A stretch of DNA of 64,000 bases, taken from contig MU863972.1 of assembly GCA_033296885.1 (NCBI GenBank), positions 62,001 to 126,000 of the forward strand. Direction: 5' to 3'. Below are positions 33,171-42,081 of the stretch, piece by piece; the first letter of the stretch is position 1, and each line of letters starts with the position of its first letter. Source of the stretch: Triangularia verruculosa (Eukaryota; Ascomycota; Sordariomycetes; Sordariales; Podosporaceae). Made by a program: the position numbers and the translations under genes. The notes below the pieces were generated by a model that saw nothing but the letters and a program-made list of their open reading frames with translations, had not been told where the DNA came from and did not search any database.

Positions 33171-34858
33171 ATGCACGCGGGACACACTCTGGCCATTGCC
33201 ATGTGGGCCATGACGGCTTTATCACTTGGACTCGTCGCCCTCCGCCTGTACACGCGCGTGCGCATCGTCCGCTTTGTCGGCATCGAGGACCACCTGTACG
33301 CCTGGACTGGCATCTTCATGCTGGTGTTTGCCGGCTGCATCCAGGTTGCTGTCCACTTCGGCCTGGGCCGTAGCTTCTGGACCCTTTCCCCGGACGAATC
33401 GTCGAGAGCTATTTTTTGGACGTATGTCGCTAACTCGTTCGCCATTCTCGGAAACGCCCTGGCGAAGCTGTGCATGGGATTCTTTCTGCTTCGCGTTGTG
33501 CAACTGAAAGGGCAGAAGATTGCTCTGTGGCTGTTGATTGTTGTCACGGTTGGCACATCGGTGGCGCTGGTGGTGATGCTGTGGAATCAGACGACACCGA
33601 GGAAGGCAAGCTGGGATGTGTTGAGGACACCGGGGGAATGGAACATTCAGATTCAGCCCATGAGTGTGGGCCTTGGAGGTACGACTTGTTTTGATTCTTG
33701 GAGAGACAAAAGTGGCATGCTGACTTGTAACAGGCTGGTCAAGCGCCTGTGACTTTTTCTTCGCCATTTTTCCTTGGCTGTTCATCATGTCGTTGAGGAT
33801 GCCGCGGCGGGAAAAGATCCTTTTGGCCAGTGGGATGAGTTTGGGTGTGATGTAAGCTGAACCCAGTTCATCATGATAGCCACGAACTAACGTCGTACAG
33901 TGCTGGTGCATGTGGCGTGGTTAGAACTGTGGTGCTATCACGACTGAAGATTGATGACTTCACCTGTAAGTGAATTGCGTTTCCTTGTTGTTCATCTCTC
34001 TGATCACATAGGTATACTGACCTCACGCCAGTAAACTTTGCACCCTACTTCATCTGGGCTGGCGCAGAGATCACCGTCGCCTTGGTGTGCCTCGGAATCC
34101 CGGCTCTGCGGCCCTTTTACCTGAAGCAAAGAGGCATCAGCACCATCGGCTACGGAAATCACCAGCACACCCAGTACAGCGATCCCGAACTACCACGTTT
34201 CGACATGGTCGATCGAAAGAAGAGACCCGAACCATCACCAGATCTGTCACACAATACGTTGGACTCGCCTCAACCACACAGTCACCACCTTTCTCACATC
34301 ACGTTGGGATCACCGGCGTCATCGCCAGAACAAGAATTTCCGCATCAACAATATCCCATGTCCACTACGACATCATATCACGCGACGACGAGATCCAGCC
34401 ACCTTAGAGACTCTTCCTCAACAGGTTCATCCCGTACGATGGTTGATTCAACGATGGCAAGCCCCGAAATTGAACAACACCCACTTTCCTATCCACACAT
34501 TTACTCAAGAGCCGCCGCAACAATAGCCCGACCGCCAAGTGCACATATAAAAGACCATCATAAACGAGATAACAGCGGCGGTACTGGTGGCAGTATCACT
34601 GTCGACGACATCTTAGGGTTTTACGACACCGGCTCGATCAAGGGCAAAACGCAGGATTCGGGGGATACCCCAACACACATTCAAACATTGAACCAAACCG
34701 CAAGCATCAGGAGGAAAGAACAACGGATAACGCAAGTAGATTTCCTTTTAAAGAATACAAGAATGGGAGGCAGCAATGCTGAAGAGAGACGGGGTATGAG
34801 GTCCCAGCAAGGTGTGCATAGACCTTGGGATGGAGAGGGATGGCCTCTGAAAAACTGA
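33171..34858 (+). CDS. Fungal Rhodopsin-domain (PTH11/SAT4-type) membrane protein
   Basis: Four exons (33171-33678, 33734-33851, 33901-33965, 34032-34858) encode 505 residues. The first about 285 residues form a seven-helix bundle of the fungal integral-membrane Rhodopsin family (PF20684), with LRLYTRVRIVRFVGIEDHLY after helix 1, WTYVANSFAILGNALAKL in helix 3, and RLKIDDFTLNFAPYFIWAGAEIT before the last helix. The C-terminal 215 residues are cytosolic, Ser/His/Thr-rich and probably disordered and phosphorylated. Members include PTH11-like receptors, but this one has no CFEM domain, and ligand and signalling are unknown. Introns are 55, 49 and 66 nt with good signals. An ATG two bases earlier lies in another frame. 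An extra upstream exon cannot be excluded. Confidence 0.87.
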
Positions 34859-35032
34859 TAGGGTAACGTGCTAGGAATGATGGTCTGATGGTTACAAGAT
34901 TTGACTTCATTTCTCTTTGTGATACCCCTTTTATAGATACGTCGTTTTCGTCTATATGAGCTCAAATCTATTGGAACAATTGATATGATGAAATTTACAC
35001 GCTTGCCACGATGAACTTGTGTCTGTCCTGTA

Positions 35033-36445
35033 TCAATCCGCCCTCACCAGCTCTTCAATGATGGCTTCGATCTGGCCCAAAGAGTCCGCCTTGATGTTCT
35101 CCTCCTGGATCTCCTTCACCCTCTTCCTATACTTGTCTTCAGTAAGCACCGTCTCAATCCCCGTTCTGATCTCTTCCTGAGTGACTTCTGACTTTGGGTA
35201 AACAACGGCAACCCCCGCCCTCGCCGCCCTCAGGCAAACCTCTCCCTTGTCCGCAATCTTTCCCGCCAACACCATCGGGACACCGTTCATGACCCCGTGC
35301 ATAAACCCGCCGTACCCAGCGTTGGAAACAAAAACATCCGCATGCGGCAAAACCGCCTCGTAAGGAAAATAATCCACAATCCGGACATTCCCCGGCGTGT
35401 CCTCCTCCGGCAGCGGGGACGGCTCGTTTCTCTCCCCCAACGTCGCAATCACGAGCACATCCTCCCTGCCAGCCATCGCCCGAATAGTCGGGACTAACAA
35501 CTCGTGATACGCGCGGTGAACAGTGCCCTGGGTGACGAACACGACCTTTTTCCTGGCCGGGTCAGAAATGGGCAGGGCCGAGTTGGAGGTGAGCTCCCCC
35601 CACCAGGCCGGATACGCCAAATTCCCATCCAGCTCTCTGACCGGCAGCCCGCCGACGAGCCGGAACTTCTTCGGGTTCTTGGTGGCGCTCGGGTAGTCGA
35701 GGGACGGGGTGGTGGCCATGACGGTCACGTCCCCGACGTTCATCGCCACGTCGAGCACGCTATCGTCGAACTTTTTTGTCGCGCCAATCTCTTGCAGCTT
35801 GGCGTCGTAGTAGTCGATCACGTCCTGCCACATCGCCCGGCTGCCCGCGTGAATTGACTTCCACAGCGCCTTGTTTTCAGGGGTTGGGTCGTAGGGGAGT
35901 CCGGGGCCGAAGGGGGGGTAGTCGGGATCGGAGCCGACCCAGATGCTGGTGTGCCAGTTGAGGGACTTTGGCAGGGAGGTGTAGCCCTTGGGCAACGGGC
36001 AGCCGTAGTTGTAGGGGAGGAGGCCTTGGGACAGAGCTTCGTGGACGAAGATGATTTTTCTTGGCTCGGGGTGAGCGGCGCGGATGTCCTCGAGTGCTTT
36101 CTTGAGGACGTGGTAGGAGGGTACGATGGCGTCGGCAAAGACGGTCTTCATCGCAGCGAGGAACTCGGCGCTTTCAGGGGCGCCGTCGTGGGCCTTGGGG
36201 GTGATGGGCTCGAATGGGTTTTTGATGTACTTTGCGCCGGTGCTTTCGATGAGGGACTGGAACTGAGGGCCGGTGATGAAGTAGACGTCCTTGTAGCCTC
36301 TGTTGAAGTGGAGATGCTTTGCGATCTGGGCGGCGCCGGCGGTGTGCCCTGAGGCATTAAAGGTCATGAACAGCAACACGGGCTTCTCGGTGGAACTAAG
36401 AGCATGGGTGCCATTGGGCCTACTGATCTCTCGTGCGTCTCCCAT
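35033..36445 (-). CDS. UDP-glycosyltransferase, GT1/MGT-like
   Basis: A single minus-strand exon encodes 470 residues. The N-terminal domain begins with a Rossmann strand and the loop MTFNASGHTAGAAQIAKHL, where a His marks the usual position of the catalytic base of inverting GT-B glycosyltransferases. The C-terminal donor domain has KKVVFVTQGTVHR, VRIVDYFPYEAVLPHADVFVSNAGYGGFMHGVMNGVPMV and AGKIADKGEVCLRAARAG. This is the MGT-like layout, but the usual HxGxxS/T of the donor loop is replaced by SNAGYGG. It probably transfers a sugar from a UDP-sugar to a small hydrophobic acceptor, perhaps in detoxification or metabolite tailoring; the acceptor is unknown. There is no signal peptide. It is divergent from Rfc3 across a 1-kb region and convergent with the Rhodopsin-domain gene. 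Confidence 0.9.
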   Translation of the reverse strand: MGDAREISRPNGTHALSSTEKPVLLFMTFNASGHTAGAAQIAKHLHFNRGYKDVYFITGPQFQSLIESTGAKYIKNPFEPITPKAHDGAPESAEFLAAMKTVFADAIVPSYHVLKKALEDIRAAHPEPRKIIFVHEALSQGLLPYNYGCPLPKGYTSLPKSLNWHTSIWVGSDPDYPPFGPGLPYDPTPENKALWKSIHAGSRAMWQDVIDYYDAKLQEIGATKKFDDSVLDVAMNVGDVTVMATTPSLDYPSATKNPKKFRLVGGLPVRELDGNLAYPAWWGELTSNSALPISDPARKKVVFVTQGTVHRAYHELLVPTIRAMAGREDVLVIATLGERNEPSPLPEEDTPGNVRIVDYFPYEAVLPHADVFVSNAGYGGFMHGVMNGVPMVLAGKIADKGEVCLRAARAGVAVVYPKSEVTQEEIRTGIETVLTEDKYRKRVKEIQEENIKADSLGQIEAIIEELVRAD

Positions 36446-37214
36446 TTTGCGAGTGCTTTGCTGAAGATGGTCAAGGCTGGGTGGAAGTGATGAACGACGA
36501 GATACTGGTCAAGAGAAGAAGGATGGGGCCGTGGGGGGGATTTATATACATCGTTATGCATTCAGAAGGGTACTCGACGTTCAGCCATACCAGTCAGAGA
36601 AATACTACTAATTATTCAACTTCAATTGGCCCAAACAGTCAACCATGCTTGGTTTTCGATTAGCGATGTCGAAAAGCACCTACCGAATGGGGTTCAATAG
36701 CCCTGTTACATTCGCACTTGGACATGGCACAATTACCGAGCCAGTCATGTATAGATTCCGCCTTGGGCGGCGGAGCTCGTATGTGTGGTGATGGCTCAGA
36801 GATTAGATGCAGTCCATGGATTGGTCGGCTTAAGCCCGGGCTCGCACATCTACAAGTCCGCAGATACCCGAGGTCCGAAGGTGAGCAAGAGTCTTCATTT
36901 GCGATTCCCGCGCGGCTGCGAAGAGCGGAAAAAGCTGCGAAAGACGGTGAGACTGCCCGCATGGAATATTCAAAGTTGCTTTGAGAGGCACAGCACTTTG
37001 CATCGTAGCGAACAGTTCCATTCCGCGACATCCGGTGGTAGTCCGGTCCTGCAGAAGGGGATCGCGACTGTCAAGGCTGTCCAACTGTATCTGATATGAT
37101 ATTTGTCATGATACCGTGAGCATGTGAGATGCTTATTGTGTGATCAGGGAAATAGAAGTTGTGAAACCCTAGAAGCATAACCGTTTGTGGCTGCTCAAGC
37201 TGCAGGAAGTGCCT

Positions 37215-37272
37215 GTGGGGGAATTGTGGGAGAATCGTGGGGGGATGGTGGGGAGATGGTGGGGGTGGTGGA
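37215..37272 (+). promoter_or_regulatory. G-rich tract with quadruplex potential
   Basis: At least five runs of three to six G separated by short A/T-containing linkers (GGGG, GGG, GGGGGG, GGGG, GGGGG), 200-257 bp before the Rfc3 ATG. It satisfies the simple four-run quadruplex rule if linkers of 7-10 nt are allowed. Function inferred only. Confidence 0.4.
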
Positions 37273-37330
37273 GCTACGCCACAGCTTGAGCCACTGAGGT
37301 AGGTACGTCGCGCTGGTCAATTAAGCAAAG

Positions 37331-37336
37331 ACGCGT
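37331..37336. promoter_or_regulatory. MCB box (ACGCGT) upstream of Rfc3
   Basis: A perfect MluI cell-cycle box (ACGCGT, flanked as gACGCGTc) lies 136 bp before the Rfc3 start codon. In yeasts MBF binds this site to drive G1/S expression of DNA replication genes, so its place here fits the gene it precedes. Confidence 0.55.
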
Positions 37337-37471
37337 CAACCGCGTTCTCTCGCGACGCCGCTTTTGAACATCACAACCTCCATCAATTGAGCAACCGCAA
37401 GTTCCCAGAACATTTGCCCAATTCCCCTGTCAACGACCCAAGACAGAGAAGGAACGCCACATATCGTAAAA

Positions 37472-38757
37472 ATGTCCGATTTTGAGGATGAAATGGACAT
37501 TGATGTCCCTGTCTCCAAAGACGTCACCTTTTCCTCCAACAACACAGCCAAGGGCAAGCGCAGTGCTGCCAATCTCCCGGTCGAAGCCGAGGACAGTCTC
37601 CCATGGTACTGCTCTCCCTTCTTCCGCTTTACTATGCACAGTTCAGGACACTGACCGCTACGAACAGGGTAGAGAAGTACCGTCCAGTTTCCCTCGACGA
37701 CGTCTCCGGCCACCAAGACATCCTCGCCACCATCAACAAGTTCGTCGACTCTAACCGCCTTCCACATCTCCTGCTCTATGGCCCACCCGGTACCGGAAAA
37801 ACATCGACCATCCTGGCCCTGGCCCGACGAATCTATGGTACCGAGAACATGCGCCAGATGGTCCTCGAGCTCAACGCCTCCGACGACAGAGGTATCGACG
37901 TCGTCCGCGAGCAAATCAAGACATTCGCCTCGACGAAACAGATCTTCAGCCTTGGCGCCTCGACGGCAAAGACGGGACTTGCGGGCTTTAAGCTGATCAT
38001 CCTGGACGAGGCGGACGCCATGACGAGCACAGCGCAGATGGCGCTGAGACGAATCATGGAGAAATACACGGTCAACACCCGGTTCTGCATCATCGCCAAT
38101 TATTCCCACAAGCTCAGCCCTGCCCTGCTGTCACGTTGTACAAGATTTCGGTTCAGCCCCCTCAAAGAGAGGGACATCAGGGTGCTGGTGGATAAGGTTA
38201 TTGAGGAGGAGAACATCAAGGTCAAGCCAGACGCGGCCGATGCCTTGGTGAGACTTAGCAAAGGTGACATGCGACGAGCACTGAACGTGCTTCAGGCTTG
38301 TCATGCGTCAAGTAAGTCTTCCTTTCAAGTGCTTTCTCTTCGAGGCCAATACTAACATCCAACAGGTACACCCCTCCAGCCAAAAGACGCGCCCAAAATC
38401 CCCGAGGATCAGATCGTCCGGGAAACCATCACTGTCGACACCATCTACATGTGCGTTGCAGCGCCACCCCCAGACGTTATAAAGAAGATTATGAACACCC
38501 TACTCAGCACGAGCGATGTGACTGCTTGCTTGGCGGCGGTTAACAGCGTCAAGGTCACACAAGGGCTGGCGTTGGCGGACATCATCACTTCCCTTTCGGA
38601 GGAGTTGGTCAAGTTGGAGGTGAAGCCAGAAGTTATGATCACCTGGCTCGACCTTCTTGCCCAGGTCGAGCATCGGGTGGCAGGCGGTGCGTCAGAGGTC
38701 ATACAGACTGGCGCCGTCGTGGGGGCAGTGAGGAATGGAGTTGAGTTGATGGGTTAA
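37472..38757 (+). CDS. RFC3: Replication factor C subunit 3
   Basis: Three exons (37472-37605, 37668-38311, 38366-38757) encode 389 residues. The protein is a small subunit of the clamp loader RFC, which uses ATP to open and place PCNA at primer-template junctions in the nucleus. Landmarks in order: PWVEKYRP (RFC box II, 44-51), Walker A GPPGTGKT (83-90), Walker B ILDEAD, SHKLSPALLSRCTRFRF with the SRC arginine finger, and GDMRRALNVLQ (sensor 2). The C-terminal helical collar ends in GVELMG. Similarity is strongest to yeast Rfc3/human RFC5. An N-terminal acidic extension, MSDFEDEMDIDVP, is encoded in exon 1. All three exons join in frame with clear splice sites. The MCB box upstream suggests G1/S-regulated expression. 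Confidence 0.96.
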
Positions 38758-41193
38758 TGATAAGACTATGGGAGCTATGGAATTATTGTGGAAAATATGC
38801 ATAGGCAGGCGTTGGTGGTTTACGGCACAGGCGAGAGTTCCCACAACATGTACATTTTGCTACGCGGTATCCGTCTCTGGGAATATGATAACTTCGTTCC
38901 CTCCTGGGTGATTATGCCGTCGAGGCCCGGGGGACGTGACAAATTGACGCTAATCATTACTGCCCGTGCTGTTCCACATTGCGCCCTATATGTCAGGTCA
39001 GAGGACCCGGATTAGACGCGGTCCAACAGTTCAAAGATCCGTTGTACCCAGGTCTACAACGAGGGACAGCAACAAGTTCAGGTTTTGCTTGTGGCTGGTG
39101 CCCATGAGCACAACACATCGTGAACACAAAATAGAGACTCCAAGGTAACCCAGAGGTTCTAGAAAAATAAGGGAAATGGCCGATAGGTAGGGAGGTAGAC
39201 TGTAGTAGTTAATTGTTGTTTCAAAACACACTTGACGGCTGAGACTAGTTCTCGAAGTTAGTCGCTCCATGGGCCTTTCTACCCGTCCCAGGGACCTAAG
39301 TACCTCATGCTATATTTGTTTTATCATATTTCCGTGGCCTCGATGGCTTGTCCAGCCCCCTTTCCAGCCACCATAATCACTGGCGGGCTGCCCGCCTTCT
39401 CAGATATTGGCATTATATTAGGTAGGCAGCTAGGGTGGCTGAAGAGGGAACAGTCTGGTGGTGTTGGGTCAGCTGCTAGCCCGAGTATAGAAAAAGTCAG
39501 ACGCGCGGTCGGGATCGAGAAGAGGGGAAGCTCAGCTTGCGGATAAAAATGTTGGCATATAAAAGTGCAAAGGCTGGGATTCAAAAGCTGGGAAGTTGAG
39601 GTGAAGCAAGCGTTTATGATGTTGGGGGTTAGAAGTGTCGAAGAGTCGGGCAGTTTCAGCCTCTAACCGGAGTTGCCTTTCTATTATTTACCTTATCTAA
39701 TTTACGACTTATTGGTTAGCAGCGGCTACAGCAATACATAGGTACCATAACACTGGCATATATATCACGATCGATCCATAGGTAGGTACCTATGTGACAT
39801 TGTAGACTCTAAACAAAACGGACTTCGAGCCCGCTTACCTAAACATTGATATGTCACGGGTTTCGAGTTGATTCTCCTGCTGGCCGACGCCTAGGGTAGG
39901 TAAGTAGTTGATGAACAGAGGCTTTCTGCTATTAACATGCCATCGGTCTAGCAAGACCTCCAACCAGAAAGCCCGGTGGCGCATGAGCTGTTCTTGAGAG
40001 CGTTTTTTTCTTTTTTCTGGATAACTTCAAGGCAGACTCTGATTCCACGTTATTGCCTGAGGGATAGGGCATGGCAGGGTGGCGAGTGAGCTGAAATAAG
40101 ACGAGATGCAATCCACCTCACCCCATCTTGCCTGCCTACCATTCTGAAGCCCGGCTTGGCACATCTCAGAACTACCCGTCTTATTAGTGCCACGTCCTCG
40201 GTGAGACGAGCGGGACGTGGTTTTGCGCTCCGTCTCCGGACCTACTACTCGTCAGGTCTTCCAAAAACGACCATTCCCCACGGCCTCGCGAGTGGGTTAG
40301 GCTCGGAAAATGCTTGTTTTGGAAGACCTGACGAGCAAAACTTCCTAGACGAAGAGTGAGCCTATCGAAAAGTGGGGAGGGCTGCAGTTGCAGTTAGCCT
40401 GTAGTTGATGTATGTACGGCATGTGTGTTGGGCCAAGTCCTCGCTGCCTTCCTTCTATGCGCGCAAGGCTTGAACAGCGATTTAAAATAGCCATTTGAAC
40501 AGCGATTTGAATGGAATTTTAGGTTGGCAACTGGGGCTTTGGAAGCCAGCGATTGCAGCTATACTGTGAAGTTTGGTGGTGGTGGTGCTGTTATGGTTGA
40601 AATATTGTTGCATATCTTGGCACGAAATGGGGGTTGATTTTGGTGTGTTTTGACACTTTTTCGATGCAGCCTGATGCGCATGTGACCTGAACGGGAGCCA
40701 ATGCGTTTTGTCTAGCCACCCACTGTTAGCCACCCTCATCAATAGAGCCTTGCTCGCTACATTAGGTTAGCTACCGTATGTACGTCACCGGAAGTTTAAT
40801 CTTCGGGTTTCCATATTGGCTCGGTCAGATTGGGTTCAAGGAATTACGGTTTCACCTATGTTGAAGCTAGTGGGGACACTAGGGATCACAGTTTCAAAAC
40901 CCAGCGTCTGGTAAAGGCTGTGGTGTGGCAGGCATGCGCCCACCCACATATGGCAGGTCGTTTGATACTGAGATAGTAGGGAACAACCTGATGTTACAAG
41001 GAAACATGTAATTACATTCAGATTACTTGGGTATAGAGAAAGAATCACGATGGAGATTTGTTTAAAAACGTCCCTCCTTCCTTGAATTTCATATCTCTAT
41101 TGCATCTTACCTACCTTCGCCTCCTTGTGTACCTCGCTATCTATCACCGCCACATCTCCCCCTTAGCCCTTCCAATCGCTCATCGCGCCAGCA
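38758..41193. other. Intergenic region with hairpin
   Basis: No protein gene is supported across 2.4 kb. It has several copies of short TAGGTACC/GGTAGGTACC-type motifs (a near-palindrome lies at 39777-39794), and a long inverted repeat at 40248-40335 that is listed separately. Confidence 0.5.
40248..40335. repeat. 19-bp perfect inverted repeat, stem-loop
   Basis: The left arm CTCGTCAGGTCTTCCAAAA (40248-40266) is exactly complementary to the right arm at 40317-40335. The 50-nt loop holds an inner CCCAC/GTGGG stem around the loop GGCCTCGCGA. The structure would form a stable extended hairpin in RNA or extruded DNA. A 67-codon open frame spans it but looks incidental. It could be a small-RNA precursor, a structured non-coding RNA or a relic of a mobile element's termini. 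Confidence 0.8.
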
Positions 41194-41415
41194 ATGACCC
41201 TCGACACAAGCGACACCATTGCCTTGGTAGCTACCTGCCTGGCCTTACCACCCGCCGCTTTGGCCATATGGAAGTATTGGCAATGGAAAAACCGTTCACG
41301 TTTGTTGCTACGTAGCACCCGGCAACAAGGAAAAGACCGTCCGTTGACCGCTTCGCCCCCCCCAGCCCTCAACCTCCCCGGCTCCGCTGTTCTGATTGTT
41401 AACATTCCTCCATAG
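41194..41415 (+). CDS. Tiny single-pass membrane protein, family member A
   Basis: A 73-residue open frame with one hydrophobic helix (TIALVATCLALPPAALAIWKYW) directly followed by basic residues (KNRSR) and a proline-rich tail. The start ATG lies in a suitable context (gcaATGa). The helix resembles that of the two-exon membrane protein at 57558-58003 at matching positions: I, L, small residues, an A-[LV]-P-P-A core and I-W-[RK]. This shared PPA...IW pattern is the main support for it being a real gene. No named family is recognised. The protein may be longer through an unseen intron. Confidence 0.5.
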   Translation: MTLDTSDTIALVATCLALPPAALAIWKYWQWKNRSRLLLRSTRQQGKDRPLTASPPPALNLPGSAVLIVNIPP

Positions 41416-42081
41416 TCTCTTTACTACCGTTCCACCACCAATCGTATCAAGTCGGCCTTCGAGATAGTGGGAGCCAACAAAACGACACTTTTGGCCAGCT
41501 AGAACAGACAACCTCGGGGCGTGGAAGACGAGCTGAACCAGAATATTACATGCGGCGGCTAACATTGGTGGAGGAGAGGGTAGCATACTGATAAAGTACT
41601 CAAGCATCATACCAGCACATCATGGTGATATTGATCCCAAAATCTGTCCATTTTCATATCTCATGATCTTGTCCAGTATCATCATATCCCAGCCGTCAAT
41701 GTTTGTACATACCAATCCCCGTTTATATCATCAATCTCTCGTTTCCGTACACCCACTCCTGTGACTGTAACACAGCACTTGCGCCGCCGTTCTGTCCTTC
41801 TCTTCCACTCTCATTTGTTTTGACAATCTTTGTAATATCCGTTATATCCATATCCGCAAACTCCAATACTCCAGGAACCCAAGCCGAACTGGACATAAGA
41901 TACCAACTCTCTCAACTCTTGAATGATACCACATAACGCATACCAAAAAAAGAATATTGAACTCCAAAAAAAAAGTAAACACCCGCCTGCTTGTCGAGGT
42001 GCAGGCAATGCAATGCTTCGAGTTTTGCGCTCATCAAGGCCAGTCGAAATTCAACATGTAGGCCCTGGAACCTCTCCCATC
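41416..42081. other. Intergenic 3' flank of Cnn_1N gene
   Basis: No gene is supported; 3' flanking sequence of convergent genes with A-rich runs near 41945-41975. Confidence 0.45.

Larger units (their letters stand above)
36446..37471. other. Divergent promoter, glycosyltransferase and Rfc3
   Basis: The region separates two divergent genes. A TATA-like element (tttatataca near 36540) faces the glycosyltransferase. A G-rich tract (37215-37272) and an MCB box (37331-37336) face Rfc3. Confidence 0.5.

Noticed and set aside
39820..39880. tRNA-like box sequence near TTCGAGTTGATTC
   Set aside because: No cloverleaf, no matching A box and no acceptor stem could be drawn.
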